A DNA stretch of 64,000 nt from Galbibacter sp048266365 (GTDB taxonomy: Bacteria; Bacteroidota; Bacteroidia; Flavobacteriales; Flavobacteriaceae): positions 124,001 through 188,000 of the forward strand of contig NZ_JBLWZP010000003.1 in the NCBI RefSeq assembly GCF_048266365.1. The letters run 5' to 3'. How positions within the stretch are numbered: the stretch's first letter is position 1; every line of letters begins with the position of its first letter. Made by a program: the position numbers and the translations under genes. Below, piece after piece: positions 54,093 through 62,856 of this stretch. The notes below the pieces were generated by a model that saw nothing but the letters and a program-made list of their open reading frames with translations, made no database searches and was not told where the DNA came from.

Positions 54093-56879
54093 TTAAAGCG
54101 TTACCTCCACCTTGTAATTTCCCGATCCTAATTCCAAAATCGTTTTGGCTTCATCAGCTTTATAACGCGTCCATTGTTTGTCATTCACCTTGAGTTTAGA
54201 AAAATTAACAAGCGGTAGTTTAACAGTGGCACTACTATTGGCAGGAATGCTGAATTCAAAAATCACCCGATTATCATTGCGCTGCCAGCTCGAGACAATG
54301 GTGCCGTAAATGGACTCATATGAGGCATTGACAAACTCCATATCTCCTACTAATTCAGGTTGTAAAAAGAAATGCTTATATCCTGGATTTTCGGGATCAT
54401 AAGTAATCCCTGCCAGGCTTTTATAAAACCATTCCTCTATTTGTCCCATCATAAAATGATTGAGGGAATTCCCTTTACGAGGATCCCATTGCTCGGTTAA
54501 AGTGGTCAATCCAAATTGAATCTGAAAACCATAACCGGGAGTATCATAATGATTTTGCATTTTATACATCACCTCATTTTTTCCATTTTGTGCCAAGGCC
54601 TGAAATAAATAACGATTCCCAACGTCTCCAGTCGTAAGACGGTAATTATTACCTGCGATGGTATCAATTAAACTTTGCAGAACCCGTTCTTTTTCTTGTG
54701 GCTCTACAATGTCCATAAATAAAGGCACAGCATTACTAAATTGACTTCCGGTACCATAGAACCCCTTATCTGAATGGTAAAACTTTTTATTAAATGAAGT
54801 CCGTATTTGTTCTGCAAGCTTTTCATATTTTTGTGCATCTTCAGACTTTTCTAACAATTTAGCCGCCCTGGCAACCAAGGTTACACCATAAAAATAATGA
54901 CTGGTGGCAGAGAGTGCAATGGGGCTGTTCTTAGAATATCCGGCCGCATGTTCTCCATAATCATACCAATCACCCAAACCATGAGAAACAATGTTATCCT
55001 CAGCTGTGGTGGAAAGGTAATCTACATAATCCTTCATCACCGAATAGTATTGGGTTATAAGAGAACTATCCCCGTAATTGTTGTAATACATCCAAGGTAG
55101 CATCACCCCTGCCATTCCCCATTCAGGCGAATCAGTAAAATCTCCGCCGAAACTAATGTATTCCGGAGCAATGTTTGGAATAAGTCCACTGTCTCGTTGG
55201 GCATCTGAAATATCTTTCATCACTTTGGGGATAAATCCTTCCAAATGGTAATTGTAAACAAGTCCGGGTCCGTTCAGGTGCGTTTCTTCCAGCCAGCCTA
55301 ATTTCTCACGATGCGGACAATCCGTAAAAACAGCATGAAAATTGCTTTTTACCGCTGCATTGATAAGATGATGTGCCTTGTTGAAGATTTCATTGGAACA
55401 AGAAAAAGTTCCGGCTACCGCTGTACTGTTACTGACAAATAAAGAATTAATCTCCAACACTGTAGGCAGATCCTTAATTTTATCTTCCTTGTAATTAGCA
55501 TTTTCTATTTGTAAATACTGGTATCCGTAATAACTAAAATTCGGCTTCCAATACACTACACTATCTCCTTTAAATGTGTATTCAAAATAATACGGTTTTC
55601 CGGATCCTCCTTGTGAAATTTGACCATCGTCTTTTAACTTTTCACCAGCCCAGATCCGTATCTTTTGACCTTTTTTACCCTTAGCCTTAAACTCAGGAAA
55701 ACCAGAAAGATTTTGCCCCATATCCAACACATATGTTGAATCATTAATCGTTTTAACTTCCTTTACCCCAAAGGTATCAATAACCTTTACCGAAGGAGCC
55801 GATTGCGCTGTCAGTTTTCCTTTTGGCGCATCTTGAACCACCACTTCATTCCATTGCATCTGGTCAAAACCGGGAGCATCCCATCCGCTTTGTTCCAAGC
55901 GGGCATCGTAGTCCTCACCCCCAAAAAGGGTATTAAACACAATAGGGCTTTTCGCATACTTCCAACTGCTGTCAGAATGAATAGTTTGGGTGCTTCCGTC
56001 TTCATATTGCAATTCCAATTGGAAATACAGAGTCGGTGGCCCGAAGCTTACAAAAAACTTAGAATATCTTCCTCCTATGACATTATACATTCCATTGCCA
56101 AGCAACACCCCAATGGCATTATCACCCTGTTTTAACTGCCGGGTAACATCATATATATTATAGTATACAGTTTTGTCGTAATCTGACCATAAGGGTGCAA
56201 ATTCACTTTGTCCTATAGGCTCGCTATTTATGCTTAGTTTATAATGCCCAAGTCCGGAAACATAAACTTTAGCAGATGTAAGTTTCTTTTCTGATTTAAA
56301 TTCTTTGCGCAGCATAATACTTCGCCAAGCCAGAGGATCTACCGCAGCGACAATTGAATCTCTTTTTGATTTTTTAAAGGTTGCTGTGTGCATTTTTCGC
56401 CCTTTAGGCAAATGACTGTGCTCCCTACGAATGGCTCCAATCCATTGCCCATTTAATTGCTTGGTATTAGGAGCAGTATAAAAATGAGCAGACTCGCTCC
56501 AATGACCTTCCGGTGTCTTTGAGGTCCAAACCTTGACTCTCCAGTAGTAGTCATTTGCATTCACTAATTCCGGACCCTTGTATGCCACTAGTCTGCTTTG
56601 ATCAGAATCTATTTTACCGCTGTCCCATAGTTTATCCTTTTCAAAATCCTCAGATTCGGAGATTACAATTTGATATGCCTGCTGTCGGACATCAGAAAGT
56701 GAAGATAGCAGTTGCCATCCGAATTTCACATCTGATGTTGCCACGCCTACAGCCTGATTGTTAAAGCCCAGTTGCATATTTGTAACCGAAACGGCTCCCT
56801 TTGTCTGAGAAGATTCACCTTGACAGGAACAAAGCAATAGAATTCCGAAAACGAATAAAAAATAGTGAGTAAACCGCAT
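54093..56879 (-). CDS. GH78 alpha-L-rhamnosidase
   Basis: A 928-residue lipoprotein (lipobox ILLLCSC). It has N-terminal beta-sandwich domains including the Bac_rhamnosid_N segment (YVSGLGHYKLSINSEPIGQSEFAP), then the (alpha/alpha)6 barrel. The catalytic-acid region reads FTDCPHREKLGWLEETHLNG near residue 530, where many GH78 enzymes have DERLGW-x-GD, so the second acidic pair differs. It also has VGNRYLFQALA and a C-terminal beta domain. In pectin it would remove terminal alpha-L-rhamnose. It is four bases from the next upstream gene's stop. Confidence 0.93.
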   Translation of the reverse strand: MRFTHYFLFVFGILLLCSCQGESSQTKGAVSVTNMQLGFNNQAVGVATSDVKFGWQLLSSLSDVRQQAYQIVISESEDFEKDKLWDSGKIDSDQSRLVAYKGPELVNANDYYWRVKVWTSKTPEGHWSESAHFYTAPNTKQLNGQWIGAIRREHSHLPKGRKMHTATFKKSKRDSIVAAVDPLAWRSIMLRKEFKSEKKLTSAKVYVSGLGHYKLSINSEPIGQSEFAPLWSDYDKTVYYNIYDVTRQLKQGDNAIGVLLGNGMYNVIGGRYSKFFVSFGPPTLYFQLELQYEDGSTQTIHSDSSWKYAKSPIVFNTLFGGEDYDARLEQSGWDAPGFDQMQWNEVVVQDAPKGKLTAQSAPSVKVIDTFGVKEVKTINDSTYVLDMGQNLSGFPEFKAKGKKGQKIRIWAGEKLKDDGQISQGGSGKPYYFEYTFKGDSVVYWKPNFSYYGYQYLQIENANYKEDKIKDLPTVLEINSLFVSNSTAVAGTFSCSNEIFNKAHHLINAAVKSNFHAVFTDCPHREKLGWLEETHLNGPGLVYNYHLEGFIPKVMKDISDAQRDSGLIPNIAPEYISFGGDFTDSPEWGMAGVMLPWMYYNNYGDSSLITQYYSVMKDYVDYLSTTAEDNIVSHGLGDWYDYGEHAAGYSKNSPIALSATSHYFYGVTLVARAAKLLEKSEDAQKYEKLAEQIRTSFNKKFYHSDKGFYGTGSQFSNAVPLFMDIVEPQEKERVLQSLIDTIAGNNYRLTTGDVGNRYLFQALAQNGKNEVMYKMQNHYDTPGYGFQIQFGLTTLTEQWDPRKGNSLNHFMMGQIEEWFYKSLAGITYDPENPGYKHFFLQPELVGDMEFVNASYESIYGTIVSSWQRNDNRVIFEFSIPANSSATVKLPLVNFSKLKVNDKQWTRYKADEAKTILELGSGNYKVEVTL

Positions 56880-56883
56880 ATGT

Positions 56884-58743
56884 CTAAAAGCTATTGGTTT
56901 TTAGAGATTTAATATAATAAGCCGCCTGTGGTATTTGTTTTCCGGTATCCTTTAAATCGCTATAATTATCCGCAGGGGTATCCGGGTTTGGAAAATAGCG
57001 CTGCTCGCCGGTTCGGAACATAATTCGTTCAAATTCATGTACTGGGGCATAAAGGATTCTATACATTTCGTTTTCTCCATTGACGGTTAATGTATAGGAA
57101 CGTGTACTGCTTTCCAGCTTGATATCAATTTCGTAAGCCTCACCGGCCGTATAGTCCAGTATTTTTTTATAACGAGCACCTGCTTTTGCGATCAATTCAC
57201 CATTGTCGTTGAAAATGAGCCTTGCCGCCGGAGAACCTTTGGCGTTTTGAAACTCAATTTGCAAGATACCGTGATCATTTTGTTCGGGCACCACTGTGAA
57301 ATTGGCATGTAAATTTTCAGTAGTAGGAATGATGCGTTGTGCAAGCGCGTAATCAAAAGCATCTTTATCTTTTAATGCCAGATATTTCTCACCGTTTAAA
57401 TGTTCAATATCCACCGTTGCCCATTTTAAATCGTAGTAGTTCCATTTATCAAGTTCCTTCCCGTCAGGAAGTTCATTGAACACCTCATTGGCATGTGAAT
57501 CCGCAGTGGCTGTTACAGGCACTGGAATTTTGGCTACCCATATATCTTCTTTGTTCACACTATAGGTAACCCACAGATCACCGGAATCAGGAGCACCGTT
57601 ACCTTCCAGAATACCTCTTACATACTGAGGACCGTATGATTTGTAATTTCCGCCATAGCGCATCGGACTGATCTCCCCATGAACCAAGAATAAGTTAGTA
57701 TAGTTCAGGCCATCTTCACTGGTAGAAATCGCCAGTGGCCATCTATACTCAGAGGGATTGTACACCGTTGCATAATTTCCATCTGATGTTCTTTGTCCCC
57801 AAATTTTAGCATTGCTATTCACAAATCCTGGTGCTCTTAGTGGGTGGTATTCCCAGGTTTTGCCATGGTCAAGACTCATGGAGGTCAAGGCATGTTTCCA
57901 CCAGCCGACTACTCTTCCATCTTCCAAATGGTAATAACTGAATGCTTTAAATTGATCTTTTAAGGGAATCAGCGGATCATCTCTGTCTTGTTCCTCCACC
58001 CATTGTTGCATCATCAGTGGCGTGTCCAGTAATTCTTCACATGCCTTTTTGAATCCGCGATCTTTACTCTTTTTATAAAATGGAAATTCAGATAGCGACT
58101 TGTCCCAGGTTTTATTGTACCGAATAAAATAAATAGGCCCTAAGCTTCCATCCTTATATATTTCTCTGACCACCCGACCGATTCCTTTACCATCGTTGGG
58201 GTCATCCTTTTCGTTTAAAGCAATTCCGTAATAGGCCAGCGTCAGCATACGGCCATTAGTGGCCACATAAAATCCCATACGTTGGTGCATCACCGCTGTA
58301 ATATCTTTGGCTACGCCTTCCACGCCCTCTTTTGTCCATCCATCCGGAATTTTATACCTGGGAAAAATAACCTCGGGTTTGGACCAATTGGAGCCATCTT
58401 TTGAGGTAATCAACAAGGTTGTACTCGGCGGTACATGTTCGCTGATGGAGTCATTCAAATATTGAACAAAAAAGGTATCGTTCCAATAGGCTATATTGGG
58501 GGCATGATTATAAGTCCATCCCATATCATCAGCCAACTCGGGATGTTCCCTGCTAGCTCGCATTATTTGCGTAGCGTGGGTTCCCACTGCAGGTCTTAAC
58601 TGGCCGTGGTGATAATCGATATTGGAAAGTGTAGACCCCACATAACGTGCAGTATCCGCTTGCTGACTAGCAGCTGTATTACAAAACAACCCTAGGCACA
58701 GGCCTAAGACAAGTTTGGGTAAATTCTTTGAAAGTATTCGCAT
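56884..58743 (-). CDS. Sialidase-like propeller enzyme resembling GH143 (Dha hydrolase half of BT1020)
   Basis: A 619-residue exported protein. After a signal peptide (to NTAASQQAD) a sialidase-like beta-propeller has repeated blocks such as TTLLITSKDGSNWSKPEVIF, TSMSLDHGKTWEYHPL and AISTSEDGLNYTNLFL. Residues about 450-620 form a beta-sandwich. It resembles the N-terminal GH143 module of BT1020, which releases Dha from RG-II; the match is from memory. Dha and Kdo are acidic 2-keto sugars, as in sialic acid. I use the ATG at 58743; a TTG at 58764 is the alternative. Confidence 0.6.
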   Translation of the reverse strand: MRILSKNLPKLVLGLCLGLFCNTAASQQADTARYVGSTLSNIDYHHGQLRPAVGTHATQIMRASREHPELADDMGWTYNHAPNIAYWNDTFFVQYLNDSISEHVPPSTTLLITSKDGSNWSKPEVIFPRYKIPDGWTKEGVEGVAKDITAVMHQRMGFYVATNGRMLTLAYYGIALNEKDDPNDGKGIGRVVREIYKDGSLGPIYFIRYNKTWDKSLSEFPFYKKSKDRGFKKACEELLDTPLMMQQWVEEQDRDDPLIPLKDQFKAFSYYHLEDGRVVGWWKHALTSMSLDHGKTWEYHPLRAPGFVNSNAKIWGQRTSDGNYATVYNPSEYRWPLAISTSEDGLNYTNLFLVHGEISPMRYGGNYKSYGPQYVRGILEGNGAPDSGDLWVTYSVNKEDIWVAKIPVPVTATADSHANEVFNELPDGKELDKWNYYDLKWATVDIEHLNGEKYLALKDKDAFDYALAQRIIPTTENLHANFTVVPEQNDHGILQIEFQNAKGSPAARLIFNDNGELIAKAGARYKKILDYTAGEAYEIDIKLESSTRSYTLTVNGENEMYRILYAPVHEFERIMFRTGEQRYFPNPDTPADNYSDLKDTGKQIPQAAYYIKSLKTNSF

Positions 58744-58767
58744 AAGTAAAGTATTAATCAACAACTG

Positions 58768-59754
58768 CTATTGAAACATTTTGCTTTTGGTTACTAATCC
58801 CTGAAGTGCTGCTTTTGAAATTTTGGTAATGGTACCGTGTTTATGTCCCTCAGGTAATTTTATTTGATCACTGATATCTTCAAACTCATGAAAGTCTTCA
58901 GTTGCTACGGCGGCATAATTTTTCTCACCGTAATTATCGTAATATATGATGAATTTCCCATCCTCTTCTATCACCGTTGGCCCTTCGGATAAAAACCCGC
59001 TGAAAGGTTTGGTAAAATGCGTATAAGGCCCCAAAGGATCGGATGCAAATCCGGCTAAAAGATGCCTGTTAGGACGTGTATTATCCTTCATAACAAGCAC
59101 GTAATCATCCTTTGCTCTTTTGACAATCACACAATCAATCATACTAAACCCGGCATCCATCAACAATTCTGTGGAAGTGAATTCCTCAAAATCTGAAGTG
59201 GTCGTAAAATACATACGGTGATTATTCTTTTCCTCTTCTTCTCCCTTTTCAAAACGAAAAGGAATGGTAGATGCCCAAATGATGATGAACCGATCACGAT
59301 CCTGATCATAAAATAGTTCGGGAGCCCAAACATTGACCACCTCCGGCTCATGTTCCATCACCGGTATAAAACGTTGCTGAGTCCAATGAATAAAATCCTT
59401 TGTACTGGCATAACCAAAACCGTTTCCGCCTCGCCAATCCGTAGTCCACACCATATGGTAGGTGCCGTCAGGTCCCTTAACTACAGAAGGATCTCTCATA
59501 ATACCACTTTTACCCACTTTAGGCTCCAGATATGGCCCTTTTAAATCCTCCCACTGATAACCATCCGAACTATAAGCCAGAAATAAACCTTTATCGGCAG
59601 GCTCTCTAAAGCTTGTGAACAAATAAAGTGAATCATTGGCCTTTTGCGCTATACGATCCGAAGATGGATCTATTCCATCCTTTGATTGCTCAACGGATTT
59701 ATCTTTACAGGAAATTGAGAGCATCAAAATTAAAAATAACAATCCCTTTTGCAT
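58768..59754 (-). CDS. GH43 family glycosidase lipoprotein
   Basis: A 328-residue five-bladed propeller glycosidase with a lipobox (ILMLSISC, Cys16). The three GH43 acidic residues are visible: Asp88 in GIMRDPSV (base), Asp207 in FSMIDCVI (pKa modulator) and Glu257 in LSEGPTV (acid). GH43 enzymes are mostly alpha-L-arabinofuranosidases or galactosidases; an arabinofuranosidase would suit the other genes. It is coupled to GH28 (five-base gap). Confidence 0.9.
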   Translation of the reverse strand: MQKGLLFLILMLSISCKDKSVEQSKDGIDPSSDRIAQKANDSLYLFTSFREPADKGLFLAYSSDGYQWEDLKGPYLEPKVGKSGIMRDPSVVKGPDGTYHMVWTTDWRGGNGFGYASTKDFIHWTQQRFIPVMEHEPEVVNVWAPELFYDQDRDRFIIIWASTIPFRFEKGEEEEKNNHRMYFTTTSDFEEFTSTELLMDAGFSMIDCVIVKRAKDDYVLVMKDNTRPNRHLLAGFASDPLGPYTHFTKPFSGFLSEGPTVIEEDGKFIIYYDNYGEKNYAAVATEDFHEFEDISDQIKLPEGHKHGTITKISKAALQGLVTKSKMFQ

Positions 59755-59759
59755 TTGTA

Positions 59760-61349
59760 TTATTTTTGAATGATTGCGTTTTTCTTTACCTGATCACTTT
59801 TTACAAGTGGCTTTTCAGCATGAGGCGTCAAATTATTCAATAGGTAAATTTCCTTATTTTTCTCCCCGGAAACCGATAAGAATTGATCCATAGGCGAAAA
59901 TAATGAAGTATTGGAAAGCAGCAATTGCTGAACATTTTCTAGTTTCACCACTGGGGTATTCTCTAATGGTTTCAATGTTTTGATATTATCCAGTACCACC
60001 ATATCAGAATCGATCAATTCAAAGGAAGCACCTAGTTCTGTGGTCACCGTAACATCATGCAATTCAACTCCGGAAGCTTTTGAAATATAAAAACCTTCTT
60101 TGGCATCCATCTGAATATCAGAAAATCGAATATTGGAAACCGGCATTTCTTCGATACCTAAAACTTTGGTCGCCGTATTGATGTTCCTACCGGTGATACC
60201 GGAGAAATGAATATTTTTAAATACAGGCGTTTCTTCCGTTACGGGAGCCACCTTGGTATTTTTATCATAATACATATTCATCATAATGGCTTCCTTTTGG
60301 ATGTTGTTCATCACAACGTTGGATACACGAATATCTTCCACATAACCACCTCTACCTCTAGCGGTCTTCAACCGAATTCCACGATCTGTGCCATCAAAGA
60401 CACAGTTGGAAATAGTTACTTTTTTTATCCCTCCGGAAACCTCGCTTCCAATGACCACTCCGCCATGCCCGTTAAGCATTGTGCAATTGGTAATGGTTAC
60501 ATTTTCTGTTGGTGTAGCCCATTTACGTCCATCGGCATCACGACCGGATTTAATGGTAATACAATCATCACCAACACTAATATGGCAATCAGAAATATGT
60601 ACATTTTTACAGGAAGTCGGATTGATACCATCGGTATTGGGGGACGGTGGATTATAGATGGTAACCCCCGTGATTCTAATATTATTACAAAAAGCAGGAT
60701 TAATAGTCCAGAAAGGGCTGTTTTTAATGGTCACCCCTTCGATTAGAATATTCTCCGATTGAAATGCCTGAAACAATGGCGGTCTGAAAAATTTCAAATT
60801 CATCGTACGTTGGTAGTAATCGGATGTTTCCAAATTTGGATTAGCCTCTTGCCACATTTTTTGGTATTTATTTAATGGCCGCTTTTCTTTGGCCAATTCA
60901 ATATCATACATGGCATTCCACCATTTTTTTCCTTGACCATCGATAACTCCCCTACCGGTGATGGCAATATTTTTCACATTCTTTGCGTAGATCAGCGGTG
61001 AAAAATTATTCATCACTGTGCCTTCCCATCGCGTCTGAACAAAGGGCAGATAATTATCAAAATCGTCCGAAAACCGCAACACGGCTCCCGCATCAAGATG
61101 CAGGGTGATGTTAGTTTTAAAATGAATGGCTCCGGTTAAATAATCCCCTGCAGGGAAATATATCGTTCCTCCCCCTTTTTCGGCTGCCTGATCAATGGCT
61201 TGTTGAATCGTCTTGGTAAGCAACTCATCCGCACCTCCTTTTTTTAGTTCCCCTATGTTAATCCATTGATTTTGAGAGTGCATCAAAAGCGGTAACATAA
61301 AAAGTAGTCCGGCAAGTGCCCAGCGAAAGTTGTAAAATTTAGATATCAT
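59760..61349 (-). CDS. GH28 family polygalacturonase-like enzyme
   Basis: A 529-residue exported beta-helix enzyme (signal peptide MISKFYNFRWALAGLLFMLPLLMHSQ). All classical GH28 motifs are present: SPNTDGINPTS near residue 240, VGDDCITIKSG, NGHGGVVIGSE and GIRLKTARGRGG near residue 330. Unlike the GH28 gene at the operon's end it keeps the canonical NTDG. It probably cleaves galacturonic acid linkages of the pectin backbone or side chains (exo or endo not decidable). Five bases separate it from GH43. Confidence 0.92.
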   Translation of the reverse strand: MISKFYNFRWALAGLLFMLPLLMHSQNQWINIGELKKGGADELLTKTIQQAIDQAAEKGGGTIYFPAGDYLTGAIHFKTNITLHLDAGAVLRFSDDFDNYLPFVQTRWEGTVMNNFSPLIYAKNVKNIAITGRGVIDGQGKKWWNAMYDIELAKEKRPLNKYQKMWQEANPNLETSDYYQRTMNLKFFRPPLFQAFQSENILIEGVTIKNSPFWTINPAFCNNIRITGVTIYNPPSPNTDGINPTSCKNVHISDCHISVGDDCITIKSGRDADGRKWATPTENVTITNCTMLNGHGGVVIGSEVSGGIKKVTISNCVFDGTDRGIRLKTARGRGGYVEDIRVSNVVMNNIQKEAIMMNMYYDKNTKVAPVTEETPVFKNIHFSGITGRNINTATKVLGIEEMPVSNIRFSDIQMDAKEGFYISKASGVELHDVTVTTELGASFELIDSDMVVLDNIKTLKPLENTPVVKLENVQQLLLSNTSLFSPMDQFLSVSGEKNKEIYLLNNLTPHAEKPLVKSDQVKKNAIIQK

Positions 61350-61414
61350 TATTGGTTCTTATTCAGTTCTTATTTCGTTTGTATTTGTTCTGGTATTCTA
61401 TTTTTTCTTGAATT

Positions 61415-62854
61415 TTATTTTGCTTCAATAATGAGTACCCAATCATTTCCATCAGCTTGTTCTCCGGGGGGCTGAAAACTATATCGATCTCCTTTTTTAT
61501 CCGATAACTCCAATGCAGACTTCTCCCCGTTTCTAGGATTATACCAACTCGCTGTAAAGGAGTCAAAAGCAAGGGCATCCGCCTTAATTTCAATAGTTCG
61601 ACCGTCATAGGTATACACCATGACGTAGCCTTGGCCAACAGTTGCCGGCATGTACTGATAACGTTCCCCTTGGTTGATTACCAAGGTACTATCAGGCTGT
61701 CCGCTTAAAAATGGGTAGGACGTCAGTAGTTTTTTCAAATGCTGCATCTGCTTGGCTCCCGGATCATCGAGTGCGACATCCCATGGCATTTTATTCCCGT
61801 AAGCACCGGTTTCCGGACCCTCCGGATGCATCTGCATCACTGCACTATGTCCGTAGGTAAAACCAGCCGCTCCTTGGAAAACGGACCAATACGCATATCT
61901 CCTAACATCTTTGGCTTTCCAAAAAGGTTGAAGTGTGTCGTGTAAACCTTGTGGGATACCCTCATACGACGGTTCACCATCCAGGGTAGGTTTTGTAGGT
62001 TTCAACGCATAATCCGCTTGAACGAAACGCCAATTATCTTCACCATAAGCCCTATCGGTATCATCCTGATCGTAGCGTCTGTGTCCCGATTGAAACATAT
62101 TGAAATCCAACCAGTTTTCATTGTGAAACCAATCCGAGGAATCATGTCTGCCTCGGGGATGAAAGGTGATAAGGGTTTGTGGATTATACTGATCCAATGT
62201 TTCTCCAATAGCCTGCCAAACGTCGGTATATTCATTTCCAAAAGTATCGCCGCCATTAAGCCAGATAATGTTCTTGGTATCTTTATATCTTTGGGCTAAA
62301 AACTTAGCATAGGCTTTTCCTTGCTCTGCGGTAACTTTGCCATCTTTAACATTGTTTCCCCACACCGGAACTAGCGCCATATAGATCCCGTGCTCTTCTG
62401 CTGTTTTTACAGCATAATCGATATGATCCCAAAAATCATACTGCGCAGAGTCGCTTACTTTGGCCCCTTCAGTAGCTATAGGTTTAGAAACATTCTGAGC
62501 AACCAAAGCAGTATCCTTGTAAACATTGACGGCATCAAGAGAATGCAACACCATCGCCTGTATAACATTAAACCCTTTAGATTCTCTATCCTCTATATAC
62601 GCCTTAATTTCATTTCGGTCCAAACGGTTAAACATAAGCCAACCTGTGTCACCAAGCCAAAAAAATGGATCCCCGTTCTCATGGACAAAATACCGATGAT
62701 TCTCAGAAATCTCCAGACGGCTCAATCCTGTGTCGGGAGCTGATATTACTGTATTTTCTGATTCTGTTGTCTTTTTATTGTTTTGCTTGCAACCCAATAA
62801 GCAACTTGCCAAAAGGGCAAAACTTGAGTTGATAAGAAAGGTTTTCATTTTCAT
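61415..62854 (-). CDS. GH140-type apiosidase lipoprotein (BT1012-like)
   Basis: A 479-residue lipoprotein (lipobox LLGC near residue 22). Residues about 45-400 form a TIM barrel of the DUF4038 (apiosidase-like) family, with NGDPFFWLGDTGWLMFNRL, NIIWLNGGDTFGNEY and TLDGEPSYEGIPQG. Asp203 and Glu294 match in position and spacing the catalytic pair of the GH140 enzyme BT1012, which cuts RG-II at apiose. A C-terminal beta domain follows. Apiose is almost unique to RG-II and apiogalacturonan, so this is the strongest single clue to the locus. It is coupled to the upstream gene (two-base gap). Confidence 0.85.
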   Translation of the reverse strand: MKMKTFLINSSFALLASCLLGCKQNNKKTTESENTVISAPDTGLSRLEISENHRYFVHENGDPFFWLGDTGWLMFNRLDRNEIKAYIEDRESKGFNVIQAMVLHSLDAVNVYKDTALVAQNVSKPIATEGAKVSDSAQYDFWDHIDYAVKTAEEHGIYMALVPVWGNNVKDGKVTAEQGKAYAKFLAQRYKDTKNIIWLNGGDTFGNEYTDVWQAIGETLDQYNPQTLITFHPRGRHDSSDWFHNENWLDFNMFQSGHRRYDQDDTDRAYGEDNWRFVQADYALKPTKPTLDGEPSYEGIPQGLHDTLQPFWKAKDVRRYAYWSVFQGAAGFTYGHSAVMQMHPEGPETGAYGNKMPWDVALDDPGAKQMQHLKKLLTSYPFLSGQPDSTLVINQGERYQYMPATVGQGYVMVYTYDGRTIEIKADALAFDSFTASWYNPRNGEKSALELSDKKGDRYSFQPPGEQADGNDWVLIIEAK

Positions 62855-62856
62855 AA

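Noticed and set aside
60207..60746. A 179-residue plus-strand frame inside the second GH28 gene
   Set aside because: It is a shadow of the GH28 beta-helix repeats on the other strand; the repetitive Ile/Asn content explains the long open frame.
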